Shown here one piece after another: positions 50,221 to 59,805 of a stretch of DNA of 64,000 nt (within the stretch, counting starts at the first letter, position 1; each line of letters begins with the position of its first letter). The DNA comes from Novosphingobium sp. AAP83. Lineage in GTDB: Bacteria > Pseudomonadota > Alphaproteobacteria > Sphingomonadales > Sphingomonadaceae. Below the pieces are notes generated by a model. The model saw only the letters and a list, made by a program, of their open reading frames with translations, made no database searches and was not told the DNA's origin. The position numbers and the translations under genes are program-made. The stretch is from assembly GCF_001295795.1 (NCBI RefSeq), contig NZ_LJHY01000016.1:372001-436000 (forward strand), written 5' to 3'.

Positions 50221-50835
50221 TCACCGGTCAAGCAAGGAGGACAATTGGGCAAACATGCTCAACCCTCCCAGCACGATGATGATCAGGAACACCGTGATGG
50301 CAGCGATATAACCCAGCCGCATCAAGGTGCCGTTTGGCCCGTCGAACATCTCCGGAAGAACGCGGTGATATACGGCCTGCCCTGCCATGCCTGGGGTTTC
50401 CCCCGGCATCGCCAGAACCTGTGCCAAACCTTCGATCCCAGACGTTTGCAGCGTTGGAGACGCTTCAATCGTTGGAGGCGTGGCCCGGGTCCCGGGCAGG
50501 TCGACTACCTCGTCTTCCTGCCTTGAGTTTTCGGCGGGAAGCGGCGGAAAACCTATATGGGAAAGTTGATATACGGGTTGTTCGTATGTTTCGAGGAGGC
50601 TGCGATAGGCGTGAGCGACTTCGCCGCGCGAGGCCACGCCCAGCTTGCCGCGCGCCAACATGATGCGCTGGTCCACGGTATGCGGGGAAATACCGAGCAA
50701 TCGAGAGATTTCTTTGGACGTTTTGTGCTGGATCAGCAGGTCCAGAACTTCACGCTGCTTGGCGGTCAAAGCGACCAACGGATTCTCAGTCAGCTCTTTA
50801 TCTACCATCATTTCATGCGCACCCCGGCGGGCCAT
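50221..50835 (-). CDS. LuxR-type HTH protein with C-terminal membrane anchor
   Basis: A 204-residue protein with an N-terminal LuxR-type helix-turn-helix (LTAKQREVLDLLIQHKTSKE and ISRLLGISPHTVDQRIMLAR), a proline-rich linker and a single C-terminal hydrophobic helix (LGYIAAITVFLIIIVLGGLS, about residues 170-190). This places the DNA-binding part in the cytoplasm and anchors the protein in the membrane by its tail. It lacks a receiver domain. Starts at 50847 (TTG), 50835 and 50811 are all possible. It is divergent from the histidine kinase gene. Confidence 0.8.
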   Translation of the reverse strand: MARRGAHEMMVDKELTENPLVALTAKQREVLDLLIQHKTSKEISRLLGISPHTVDQRIMLARGKLGVASRGEVAHAYRSLLETYEQPVYQLSHIGFPPLPAENSRQEDEVVDLPGTRATPPTIEASPTLQTSGIEGLAQVLAMPGETPGMAGQAVYHRVLPEMFDGPNGTLMRLGYIAAITVFLIIIVLGGLSMFAQLSSLLDR

Positions 50836-50952
50836 TTCCCATGACAAAGGTTAACGACCCGTCACGCATTTTTACAGCATTTGCCCCGGTTATCCAAACA
50901 AACTTTGGGTAAATTTATACTTTACAATAAAATTGCCGATATCAGAGCCAAA

Positions 50953-52680
50953 ATGGTGATAATACTCACATACAACGGTTTGCCTGTGCTTCCTTCGGTT
51001 ACCCATGCAAAATATGCGAGTCGAATCACGGAGCGGAGTTTGTATAAAAGTGCGTTAATAAGGCGGACCGGCAGGGTTATTTCAACGGCGCGCGCAGTGC
51101 TTGCACTGCTCTTTTTGCTCGTGATCTGGGTTGATCCTGCTGTCCCTTTGCACGGTGACTTGGGAAATTTGCTGTATGTCAGCCTGTATCTGTTGTGGAC
51201 TGCCTTCCTGATGATCGTGGCGTGGCGCAGTTGGTGGTTCGACTTTCGCCTGGCCACTATCGCACAAAGCATTGATATAATTATATTTCTTGCAGCAATT
51301 TATGTTACCGAAAACCGCTTTACAGAATTTCAAAGCCCTTTTCTGGCGTTCGCGGCCTTTTTGCTGGTAGCAGCGATGACCCGTTGGAGCTGGCGTGCAA
51401 CCGCCGTTACGGCGATAATAGTGTTAACGGCCAATCTCGCCATTGGCCTGACCATGGTCCAGTTGGGCCTCGACATCGACCTGTTCCGTTTTGCCCGCCG
51501 CACTGCCTATATGATCGTACTGTCGAGCATTCTGATCTGGCTTAGTCTTTCGCGTGGTGGCGGCCGGGTGATGCCATTTTCCGAGCCGCCGGGACTGCTG
51601 GGCGGGCGACGCGAGCAATTGTTGGATAGCGCGCTGGCGCTGATCGCATCTGCCTTGGGCGCGCGGCAAGTGGTTCTGGCGTTTTCCGCAAATGAAGAGC
51701 CTTGGGTAGAATTCCGGCATCGCACACCTGCGGGCATCACAGTCCACCGCGCAGGTCCGGGCGATTTTGGCGATCAGTTGACCTCTCATATGCCGACAGC
51801 CTTGTTCAATATTGCGAAATCCCGGATGATTGGATTTGAAGATCCGGGCGTTGTGGCGTGGAACGCGCCCGTCCAGTCCCAACTTGCGCACAGTTACGGG
51901 ATCAATGAAGGCGTGCTGGTTCCGCTGCAAAGCGCAACCGGCGGCGGCCATATCATCGCATGGGATTGCGAAACACTCAGCGTGGATGATCTTGCCATGC
52001 TGCGCGCGCTAGGGGACCAGATCGGCCATGCGCTTGACAGAGACGAGATGGCAAGCCTTGCCCGGAGCGCGGCGGAAAGCGGTGTGCGCCATGCCGTGGC
52101 ACGCGACCTGCACGATAGTGTGGCACAGTTTCTGGCAGGAACCCTGTTCCGGCTGGAAGCCCTGCGCCGCTGGATCCGCGAGGGCCATGATCCCGAGGGC
52201 GAAATCGATTCCATCAAGAATGCCTTGCGCCGCGAACAAATCCAACTTCGCCAGTTGATCGAGCGCTTGCGGCGGGGCGAAGAAGGCGATCGCCGCACCG
52301 AGATTGCCGATGAAATGCGCGATCTGCTTACCGAGGCAGGAGCCCATTGGCACATTGAAACCGAACTGGTCCTGCCCGATCATCCGCAATGGGTCTCGGT
52401 GCAACTTTCGCACGAAATCAGGCAACTGGTGCGCGAGGCAATTGCCAATGCCGTTCGCCATGGCAAGTGCCACAAAGTTTGCGTCACTTTATCCGACGAG
52501 GACGGCGTGCTGCAACTGACCATTGCCGACGATGGCATCGGCTTTCCCGACCACCCCAACCCGATCCTCCCGCGTTCCATCAGCGAACGCGTGGCAGCGC
52601 TGGGCGGACAATTCCATGTTGCCAGCACCACCAGCGGTGCGCGTCTTGATATTGCTATCCATTCCGGAGAATTTGCATGA
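50953..52680 (+). CDS. Membrane sensor histidine kinase (NarX/DesK-like)
   Basis: A 575-residue sensor kinase. Several N-terminal hydrophobic helices form a membrane sensor, followed by a region without recognised domain, a HisKA_3 dimerisation domain with phospho-acceptor H387 in ARDLHDSVAQFL, and an HATPase_c domain with EAIANAVRHG (N box) and ADDGIGF (G box). Starts at TTG 50881 and ATG 50953 are both possible. The stop overlaps the response regulator start (ATGA), so the pair is cotranslated. Signal unknown. Confidence 0.88.
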   Translation: MVIILTYNGLPVLPSVTHAKYASRITERSLYKSALIRRTGRVISTARAVLALLFLLVIWVDPAVPLHGDLGNLLYVSLYLLWTAFLMIVAWRSWWFDFRLATIAQSIDIIIFLAAIYVTENRFTEFQSPFLAFAAFLLVAAMTRWSWRATAVTAIIVLTANLAIGLTMVQLGLDIDLFRFARRTAYMIVLSSILIWLSLSRGGGRVMPFSEPPGLLGGRREQLLDSALALIASALGARQVVLAFSANEEPWVEFRHRTPAGITVHRAGPGDFGDQLTSHMPTALFNIAKSRMIGFEDPGVVAWNAPVQSQLAHSYGINEGVLVPLQSATGGGHIIAWDCETLSVDDLAMLRALGDQIGHALDRDEMASLARSAAESGVRHAVARDLHDSVAQFLAGTLFRLEALRRWIREGHDPEGEIDSIKNALRREQIQLRQLIERLRRGEEGDRRTEIADEMRDLLTEAGAHWHIETELVLPDHPQWVSVQLSHEIRQLVREAIANAVRHGKCHKVCVTLSDEDGVLQLTIADDGIGFPDHPNPILPRSISERVAALGGQFHVASTTSGARLDIAIHSGEFA

Positions 52681-53303
52681 TCCCCGTTCTCGTCGCTGAC
52701 GACCATGGCTTTATCCGGGCAGGCGTGGAAGCCGTGCTGCGCGGCACACGGTTTTCCGTTGTGGCGGCCACCGCCAGCGGCGAGGAAACGCTGGCCGCAA
52801 TCAAGACACATAATCCCCAGATCGTGCTGCTGGATATCAACATGCCAGGCATGAATGGCGTCCAGGCGCTGGAATCACTGCGCGAACGCGGCGACAACCG
52901 GGCTGTGGTGCTGCTAACCGCCGAGATCAACAATGACCAACTAATGTCGGTCATGCGGGCTGGCGTGGACGGGATCATTTCAAAGGATGGTGCCGAAGAC
53001 GAATTGGTGAACGTACTGGATCGAGTGCATTCTGGCGAAAAAGCGATTGCACCGAACTTTTTGCAACGTGCGCTGGACTTGACGCTTAGGCCTGATTCCC
53101 AAGGCCCACTGGGTAAGCTGAGCGTCCGCGAACGCAAGATCGCAGCATTGGTGGCACGCGGAATGCGCAACCGTGAGATCGGCGTGGAAATGGGCATCGG
53201 CGAAGGCACGGTGAAAGTGTACCTTCATGCCGTATATCAGAAGCTGAACATCGAGAACCGGACCGAACTGGCGCTGCTGGCGGTGAGTGAGCGGGTTGGG
53301 TAG
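52677..53303 (+). CDS. NarL/FixJ-family response regulator
   Basis: A 208-residue regulator with a receiver domain (D9/D10, phospho-acceptor D53 in LLDINMPGMNG, T80s in VVLLTAE, K104 in SKDGAED) and a C-terminal LuxR helix-turn-helix (LSVRERKIAALVARGMRNRE, then EGTVKVYLHAVYQKLNIENR). It overlaps the histidine kinase by four bases, its cognate partner. It converges on the RND efflux operon, 26 bases apart. Confidence 0.92.
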   Translation: MIPVLVADDHGFIRAGVEAVLRGTRFSVVAATASGEETLAAIKTHNPQIVLLDINMPGMNGVQALESLRERGDNRAVVLLTAEINNDQLMSVMRAGVDGIISKDGAEDELVNVLDRVHSGEKAIAPNFLQRALDLTLRPDSQGPLGKLSVRERKIAALVARGMRNREIGVEMGIGEGTVKVYLHAVYQKLNIENRTELALLAVSERVG

Positions 53304-53329
53304 GCCGGGGGATTAAATGGGGACTGTCC

Positions 53330-54739
53330 CTATTTTTGCGGGATCAGGGTTTGGTCTTGTAGACCACCGCCGAGGGCACGGTATAGCTCTACCATGTTGG
53401 CGGCTTTGATCAGGCGGGCCGAGACGAGCGATTGGCGCGCGTTATAGTACGTGCGCTGGGCGTCGAGCGGTTCGAGGTAATTGGCGATGCCCGCGTTATA
53501 GCGCGCTGTGGACAGCCGGTAGGCCGTGGCAGCGTTGGCTTCGAGCGAGACTTGCGCAGTGATCCGATCATCGATGGTGCCGCGCCGCGCGAGGGCATCG
53601 GCGACTTCGCGAAAGGCGTTCTGGATTGCGCCTTCATACGTGGCGAGCGCGGCTTCGCGCGAGGCTTTGGCAGCTTTGAGGTTATTGGCCGTGGCACCGC
53701 CATCGAAAATGCGCTGGCGCAAGGCGACGTTGGCGGTCTTCTGGAAATCGCCGCTTTCAAGAATCTTGAGCAAGCCAGCGCTGGCAAAACCGAACAAGCC
53801 GGTGAGCGAGAGCGTGGGGAAGAAGGCCGCGCGGGCAACGCCGATATCGGCATATGTGGCGCGCAAGGCGTGTTCGGCGGACATCACATCCGGGCGGCGC
53901 AGCAGGACATCAGAGGAAAGACCAACCGGCAGCACGGCCAGAGTTTGATCGCCTGTGCCCAGCGTTGTGGGCAAGAGATCATCGCGAAGCGGGCCGCCGG
54001 TGAGCAATTCCAAGGCATTGCGCGCCTGGGCCAGATCAGTGGTGAAATCGGCCACGGCAGTTTGGGCAGTGTTGAGCTGGGCGGTGGCATTGGCGACTTC
54101 GAGTTTCGTGCCAATGCCGTTGGCTTCGCGGCGGACGGTGATGGCCAGCGTTTCCTGCCGGGTGACGAGCGTTTCTTGGGCGATGCGCAAAGCGTCTGCC
54201 GTGGCGGCATGGGTAAGCCAGGCGCTGGCGGTTTCGGCGATCAGCGCGATCTGCGTGGATTTACGGCCTTCGTCTGTGGCGAGATAGCGCTGGAAGGATG
54301 CTGCGCCCAGATTGCGCAAGCGGCCCCACATATCGATTTCATAGGCGCTGGCCCCCGCCTGAACGAGGAAGTTATCAGTAACGCGGCCTTGGGTGCCCTG
54401 CACGGCTGAAAGCGTGCCGCCGCCGTTGACGATGGGGAACAGCGCTGCGCGGTTGACCCGGTAAATGGCCCTTGCCCGTTCGACATTGGCCAGTGCAACG
54501 CGCAGATCGCGGTTATCGGCAAGCGATTTGGCGATGACCTGCTGAAGACGCGGATCGGTGAAGAAGACCCGCCAGCCGAGCGCATCGGCGGTGGTTTGAT
54601 CGCCCGAGGCCGCAGGATAGGCCGGACCTTGTGGCAGCGCCGAAGGCACGGGTGCTTCGGCGCGGGTATATTTGGGCGCAAGGTTGCAGGCGGCCAGCGC
54701 CAGCGCGGGGAGCGTAGCGAAGAGGGCGCGCAGCTTCAT
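53330..54739 (-). CDS. RND efflux outer-membrane factor (OprM/NodT family lipoprotein)
   Basis: A 469-residue TolC-like outer-membrane channel. The N-terminus has a lipobox LALAAC with cysteine at 18, so it is lipid-anchored to the outer membrane. Two OEP repeats are evident, for example LRVALANVERARAIYRVNRA and RYNAGIANYLEPLDAQRTYY. Its start overlaps the RND pump stop by four bases; third gene of the tripartite operon. Confidence 0.93.
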   Translation of the reverse strand: MKLRALFATLPALALAACNLAPKYTRAEAPVPSALPQGPAYPAASGDQTTADALGWRVFFTDPRLQQVIAKSLADNRDLRVALANVERARAIYRVNRAALFPIVNGGGTLSAVQGTQGRVTDNFLVQAGASAYEIDMWGRLRNLGAASFQRYLATDEGRKSTQIALIAETASAWLTHAATADALRIAQETLVTRQETLAITVRREANGIGTKLEVANATAQLNTAQTAVADFTTDLAQARNALELLTGGPLRDDLLPTTLGTGDQTLAVLPVGLSSDVLLRRPDVMSAEHALRATYADIGVARAAFFPTLSLTGLFGFASAGLLKILESGDFQKTANVALRQRIFDGGATANNLKAAKASREAALATYEGAIQNAFREVADALARRGTIDDRITAQVSLEANAATAYRLSTARYNAGIANYLEPLDAQRTYYNARQSLVSARLIKAANMVELYRALGGGLQDQTLIPQK

Positions 54740-57700
54740 GCTGGTTGCTCCTGCGCTTGATCGGAAGTTGGCGTGCCGTCTTTGCGTTTGAACAGGCCCT
54801 TCACCAGCACGAAAAACAGCGGGACGAGGAAGATGGCCAGCAGCGTGGCCGAGAGCATGCCGCCCATCACGCCGGTGCCGATGGCTTGGCGGCCATTGGC
54901 CCCTGCCCCGCTGGCCGTGGCCAAAGGCAGAACCCCGGCGATGAACGCCACACTGGTCATGATGATCGGGCGCAGACGCAGGCGCGCGCCTTCCAGCGCG
55001 GCGGCAACCGGTTCAACCCCGCGCTGCATCGCCGCTTCAGCAAATTCCACGATCAGAATGGCGTTCTTGGCGGACAGGCCGATGGTGGTGAGTAACGCCA
55101 CCTGAAAATAGATGTCATTGCTGAACCCGCGAATAGTAACCGCCAGAACTGCGCCGATGATGCCCAGCGGGATCACCATCAGCACCGCCACCGGCACGGA
55201 CCAGCTTTCATAAAGCGCGGCAAGGCACAGGAAGATGAAGAAGATCGACGCGGCATAGAGCAAGGTGGACTGGCTGGACGCCGCGCGTTCCTGAAACGAC
55301 AGGCCGCTCCATGCGACAGCGAAATTGCCGGGAAGGTTGGCGGCATTGTCTTCCATAATCTGCATCGCCTCGCCCGAGCTGATGCCCGGAGAGCCTGCGC
55401 CCTGCAATTGCTGCGCGGCCACGCCATTGATGCGATCCAGCCGCACCGCGCCCTGTGTCCAGCGCGAGGAGGCAAAGGCCGAGAACGGCGCCATCTGGCC
55501 ATCGCTGCTGCGCACGAACCATTGGCCGAGGTCTGACGGTTCATTGCGATAGGAGGCATCGCCCTGCACGAACACGCGTTTGACGCGGCCACGATCGACA
55601 AAATCGTTCACGTAAAGGCCGCCCCACGCGATGGACAGGGTGGAATTGACGCTGGCTGGCGTTATCTGGAAGGCGGTGAGCGCCTGATCATCGATATCGA
55701 TTTTGAGCTGAGGGGTATCTTCAAGCCCGTTGAGGCGGACTTGCGCCAGACGTTCATCCTCGCCCGCAAGCTTGGCGAGCTGGCGGCGCGCGGCGTTGAG
55801 CGCTTCGCGCCCGGCACCGGCGGCATCCTGCAACCACATTTCAAAACCGCCCGAATTGCCGAGGCCCCGGATCGGTGGCGGATCAAGCACGAAGATTTGC
55901 GCATCGCGCGATTTGCGGAAGTGCGCGTTGAGGCGTTCGGCAACGGCGGCGGCAGAGCGGTCCTTGCCTTTGCGTTCATCCCAATCGGTGAGCAGCATGA
56001 ACCCCTGCCCCGCGTTCTGGGCCGAGCCGGATTGACCGCGCCCCATGATCACGAACACGGCCTTGACGTTTTCCTTTTCAGCCTCGCGGATATAGCGCGA
56101 AATCTCGGTCGCGACGGCCCGGGTCTGTTCAGAGGTGGAGCCAACCGGGAGCTGGTAGCTGAGCGAGAGGCTGCCCTGATCTTCCGATGGCAGGAAGCTG
56201 GTGGGCAAGCGGACATAAAGCAGAACCATCGCGATGCAGATGGCCGCAAAAACGCCCAACCAGGGCGCTGGCCTTCCGACAATCCGCGCAAGACGAGTGC
56301 GGTAGCGACCTTCGAGGCTGGCATAGCCGCTGTTGAACTTCGAAAAGAAGCGGCCCTTGGGCTTTTCATGATCGCCATCGGGCTTGAGCAGCGTGGCGCA
56401 AAGCGCAGGGGTGAAGATGAGGGCAACCAGCACCGAGAGCACCATGGCCGAGACGATGGTGACCGAAAACTGGCGGTAGATCGCGCCGGTTGAACCGCCG
56501 AAGAAGGCCATGGGCACGAACACCGCCGTCAGCACGAGGGTGATGCCAATCAGCGCCGAGGTGATTTCCTCCATCGATTTGACCGTAGCCTCCAGCGGCC
56601 CGAGCTTTTCTTCATGCATCACGCGTTCGACGTTTTCGACAACGACGATGGCATCATCGACGAGCAGGCCGATGGCGAGAACCAGCCCAAACATTGTGAG
56701 CGTGTTGATTGTATAGCCTGCCAGCGAGAGAATGCCGAAGGTGCCGAGCAGCACCACGGGCACGGCGATGGCGGGGATTAGCGTGGCACGCCAGCTTTGC
56801 AGGAACACGAACATCACGATCACAACGAGGATGATCGCCTCGCCCAATGACCAGACGACCTCCTCAATCGAGATCTTGACGAAGGTGCTGCTGTCACGCG
56901 GGAAGGCGATGGTATATCCGGGCGGAAGGTCCTTAGAGAGGTCTTCGACGGTTTCCTTGACCAATTGCGCGGTGAGCATCGCATTGGCGCCCGAGGCCAG
57001 ATTGACCGAGAGGCCGGTGGCGGGCATGCCATTAAAGCGACTGAGAGAGCCGTAGTTTTCCTCGCCCATTTCAATGCGGGCGACGTCTTTGAGCTTTACG
57101 ACCGAGCCATCGACGTTGGTTTTGACGACGATGTTTTCAAACTGTTCGGGCGTTTCAAGGCGTGAGCGCGCGGTGACCGTGGCATTGAGGCGCTGGCCAT
57201 CGGGCGACGGATTGGCCCCGATCTCCCCTGCCGCCACTTGCGTGTTCTGCGCTTGCAGAGCGGCGGTGATGTCTGCCGGGATCAATTGTACCGCCGCCAG
57301 CCGAAGCGGATCGAGCCAGACGCGCATCGCGAAGGAACCGCCGAACACTTGCGTAGCGCCGACGCCTTCGATGCGCGAGATCGGGTCCTGGAAATGGGTG
57401 GTCAGGTAATCGGAAATGTCGGAATTGGTGGCGCGTCCGGTCTTGTCATAGATCGAGACGATCATGAGCTGGTCGGTCTGCGCCTTGTTGACGTTGACGC
57501 CCTGCTGCTGGACCACGGCGGGAAGCCGGTTGATCGCGCGCGAGATGGCATTTTGCACCTGCACTTGCGCGGTATCGGGATCGGTGCCCTTTTCGAACGT
57601 GACGGTGATGCTGGCCGAGCCGTTAGACGAGTTTGCGGTGAAATAGAGCAGACCATCAAGGCCTTTGAGCTGTTGCTCAAGAACCTGGGTGACGCTGTTT

Positions 57701-57876
57701 TCAACCGTCGAGGCATCAGCGCCGCCGTATGTTGCATTGATCGAGACGGTGGGCGGCGCGATATCGGGGTATTGTTCGACGCCCATGGTAGAGACGGCAA
57801 ACAGGCCCGCCGCCATGATGAAAATGGCCAGCACCCATGCAAAAATCGGGCGATGCGCAAAGAACCGGGATATCAT
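54736..57876 (-). CDS. RND (HAE1) multidrug efflux inner-membrane transporter
   Basis: A 1046-residue AcrB/MexB-type proton-driven pump. The N-terminus ISRFFAHRPIFAWVLAIFIM, the essential paired aspartates in helix 4 (GLLVDDAIVVVENVERV), and GRGQSGSAQN are characteristic. It forms a trimer with the adaptor and outer-membrane factor encoded on either side. Coupled to both genes by near-overlapping starts; substrate range unknown. Confidence 0.96.
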   Translation of the reverse strand: MISRFFAHRPIFAWVLAIFIMAAGLFAVSTMGVEQYPDIAPPTVSINATYGGADASTVENSVTQVLEQQLKGLDGLLYFTANSSNGSASITVTFEKGTDPDTAQVQVQNAISRAINRLPAVVQQQGVNVNKAQTDQLMIVSIYDKTGRATNSDISDYLTTHFQDPISRIEGVGATQVFGGSFAMRVWLDPLRLAAVQLIPADITAALQAQNTQVAAGEIGANPSPDGQRLNATVTARSRLETPEQFENIVVKTNVDGSVVKLKDVARIEMGEENYGSLSRFNGMPATGLSVNLASGANAMLTAQLVKETVEDLSKDLPPGYTIAFPRDSSTFVKISIEEVVWSLGEAIILVVIVMFVFLQSWRATLIPAIAVPVVLLGTFGILSLAGYTINTLTMFGLVLAIGLLVDDAIVVVENVERVMHEEKLGPLEATVKSMEEITSALIGITLVLTAVFVPMAFFGGSTGAIYRQFSVTIVSAMVLSVLVALIFTPALCATLLKPDGDHEKPKGRFFSKFNSGYASLEGRYRTRLARIVGRPAPWLGVFAAICIAMVLLYVRLPTSFLPSEDQGSLSLSYQLPVGSTSEQTRAVATEISRYIREAEKENVKAVFVIMGRGQSGSAQNAGQGFMLLTDWDERKGKDRSAAAVAERLNAHFRKSRDAQIFVLDPPPIRGLGNSGGFEMWLQDAAGAGREALNAARRQLAKLAGEDERLAQVRLNGLEDTPQLKIDIDDQALTAFQITPASVNSTLSIAWGGLYVNDFVDRGRVKRVFVQGDASYRNEPSDLGQWFVRSSDGQMAPFSAFASSRWTQGAVRLDRINGVAAQQLQGAGSPGISSGEAMQIMEDNAANLPGNFAVAWSGLSFQERAASSQSTLLYAASIFFIFLCLAALYESWSVPVAVLMVIPLGIIGAVLAVTIRGFSNDIYFQVALLTTIGLSAKNAILIVEFAEAAMQRGVEPVAAALEGARLRLRPIIMTSVAFIAGVLPLATASGAGANGRQAIGTGVMGGMLSATLLAIFLVPLFFVLVKGLFKRKDGTPTSDQAQEQPA

Positions 57877-57882
57877 CGGCAG

Positions 57883-59076
57883 TTACTTTCCGGCACCGGA
57901 TTTGACATCATCTTTGGGTTTGCTGCCTGCGGGCACGACTTTGGCCTTTTGTCCTTCTCGTGCAGAGTTAAGGCCTTCGACGACGATTTTTTCGCCGGGC
58001 TTGAGACCGGCCGAAACGAGCCAGTTCTGCCCGACAGGCGTATCTGCGGTAACTTCCCGCTTTTCAAGCATGCCATCGGCACCTGCGACCAGCACGCTGG
58101 CGCGGCCACGCGGATCGCGGCTGACAGCTGCTTGCGGCACGAGGATCGCGCCGGGGACAGTCCCTTGCCCGACGCGGGCGCGCACGAACAGGCCGGGGAG
58201 CAGATCACCCTTGGGATTGGGCACGACGGCGCGGATGGTGATCGTGCCGGTTTGCGGATTGACGTCAATGTCCGCCGGATTGAGCTTGCCCATGACCGGA
58301 TAGGCCGAGCCATCAGGGAGAATCACCTGGACCGGCGCGACCCCGGAGACGAGTTTTCCGCTTTCAATCGCACGGCGCAGCGCGATGAAATCCGCGCCCG
58401 ACTGCTGGATATTGACGTACATCGGATCGATTCGCTGCACTTTAGCGAGCGGATTGGCCTGATTCGTGGTGACGAGCGCGCCTTTGGTGACCATCGAAAT
58501 GCCGACACGCCCCGAAATGGGCGAGGTGATGCGGGTGAATCCCAAGTTCACTTGTGCAGCTGCGAGAGCGGCACGCGCCTGTTGCACACCGGCGCGTGAC
58601 TGGTTGTAGGTGGCGCGCGCATCGGCGGCATCCTGTTTGCTGACGCCGCCTTGTTCGGCCAGCAGGGCAAAGCGTTCCGCACGCAAGCGGTTCGCCTCAA
58701 CCGTAGCCTGCGCCGCCGCGACCGAGGCCGAGGCCTGCGCCTGACTGGCGGCATAGATGCGCGAATCGATCTGGTAGAGCGGCTGGCCTGCGCGCACATA
58801 AGAGCCTTCGGTGAACAGCCGTTCGACCACGAGGCCCGCAACCTGAGGGCGAACTTCGGCGATTTCAAAGGCTTCGGTTCGGCCCGCGAGTTCGGTGGTG
58901 AGTTCAACCGGCCCTGCCCGCGCGATCATCACGCCGACCACAGGGTCGGGCTTGCCCTTGGGTTTATCGGCCGACCCGCAGGCCGAGAGCAGCAACGTGA
59001 TGGACCCAGCGACGATGACGGACATGGTCTGCAAGCGGGATGGCAAAGACAGGGTGTTCGGCAAGTATGGTCTCAC
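57883..59076 (-). CDS. RND efflux periplasmic adaptor (AcrA-like lipoprotein)
   Basis: A membrane-fusion protein linking pump and outer-membrane channel. GTG at 59076 gives 397 residues (the AcrA length) and a signal peptide with arginines before the hydrophobic core and lipobox LLLSAC; ATG 59025 would remove the positive N-region, and 59109 would extend it. The barrel-sandwich hairpin and beta-barrel regions include LVVERLFTEGSYVRAGQPLY and FTRITSPISGRVGISMVTKG. It is the first gene of the operon, six bases before the pump, with a palindromic operator-like site upstream. Confidence 0.9.
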   Translation of the reverse strand: MRPYLPNTLSLPSRLQTMSVIVAGSITLLLSACGSADKPKGKPDPVVGVMIARAGPVELTTELAGRTEAFEIAEVRPQVAGLVVERLFTEGSYVRAGQPLYQIDSRIYAASQAQASASVAAAQATVEANRLRAERFALLAEQGGVSKQDAADARATYNQSRAGVQQARAALAAAQVNLGFTRITSPISGRVGISMVTKGALVTTNQANPLAKVQRIDPMYVNIQQSGADFIALRRAIESGKLVSGVAPVQVILPDGSAYPVMGKLNPADIDVNPQTGTITIRAVVPNPKGDLLPGLFVRARVGQGTVPGAILVPQAAVSRDPRGRASVLVAGADGMLEKREVTADTPVGQNWLVSAGLKPGEKIVVEGLNSAREGQKAKVVPAGSKPKDDVKSGAGK

Positions 59077-59109
59077 TGGTATCTGGCACCGGCCCAATGA
59101 CGCGCGCAC

Positions 59110-59130
59110 TTTGCAACCTAGAATGTGTTG
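59110..59130 (-). promoter_or_regulatory. Candidate operator upstream of the RND operon
   Basis: TGCAAC (59110-59115) and GTTGCA (59125-59130) form a perfect inverted repeat with 9-base spacer, just upstream of the adaptor start. This geometry suits a TetR- or MarR-family dimer; no such regulator is adjacent to the operon. Confidence 0.5.
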
Positions 59131-59430
59131 CAGTCAGCGTTACCAGACCCAATCTGTGCGCCATCGCGGAATGATTTTCTGCGGCTTGTCTAGCAGATTG
59201 CTGCACTTGCGCACGCTCCTTGTTGGCGCACCGGCAGAACTGCGACACAAAGATACAATTGGCCGTAAATCCTGATATTTCATCGATTCATGACCTAACG
59301 CTCCCAAAATCGACGAAAAAACACTGCCATTTGGCGAAATTCAGTGGAAAGAGTGCACAGGGGGCATAGCTTTGCCAGATAACCATGCGTTAGCGATGCC
59401 GTCTCTTTTTAAATTGAGGACAAGACACTC
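59131..59430. other. Gap between RND operon and hup
   Basis: The 300 bases hold no gene. A+T-rich sequence from 59270 to 59425 probably contains the hup promoter; TGAGGACA at about 59417 is its ribosome-binding site. Confidence 0.5.
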
Positions 59431-59706
59431 ATGAACAACAGCGATCTCGCCGACATCATCGCGGCAAGCCACGGCCTCACCAAGGCAGACGCCCGCAAGG
59501 CCGTCGACAGCGTGTTCACTGCGATCACCGATGCCGCAGCAAAGGGCGAAGAAGTTTCGCTGAACGGCTTCGGCAAGTTCAAGGTCAAGAACACCCCTGC
59601 GCGCGAAGGTCGCAACCCTTCGACCGGTGCGACCATCCAGATCGCTGCGTCGAACAAGTTGACCTTTGCTGCCGCCAAGGCCGTCAAGGACAAGCTGAAC
59701 GGCTAA
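59431..59706 (+). CDS. hup: DNA-binding protein HU
   Basis: HU, 91 residues, a nucleoid protein that bends and compacts DNA as a dimer. The family pattern NNSDLADIIAASHGLTKADA at the N-terminus and the DNA-contact arm NTPAREGRNPSTGATIQIAA are clear. It is monocistronic with a strong terminator. Confidence 0.97.
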   Translation: MNNSDLADIIAASHGLTKADARKAVDSVFTAITDAAAKGEEVSLNGFGKFKVKNTPAREGRNPSTGATIQIAASNKLTFAAAKAVKDKLNG

Positions 59707-59757
59707 GCAGCATCAGCCTGTCTTGCCAACAGCAAGCCGGGCTTTTGTGCAAGAATT

Positions 59758-59805
59758 GGGGCAGGACCTGCATCCGTGAACAACGGATGTCGGCCTGCCC
59801 TTTTT
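59758..59805 (+). terminator. Rho-independent terminator of hup
   Basis: An extended hairpin: outer stem GGGCAGG/CCTGCCC (59758-59764 with 59794-59800) and inner stem GCATCCGT/ACGGATGT, followed by TTTTT (59801-59805), 52 bases after the hup stop. Confidence 0.9.

Noticed and set aside
53319..53336. GGGA/TCCC palindrome with T-run after the response regulator
   Set aside because: Only a four-base stem; possible weak terminator but not convincing.
57238..58599. 453-residue plus-strand open frame across the RND genes
   Set aside because: Antisense shadow spanning two real genes; no recognisable family.
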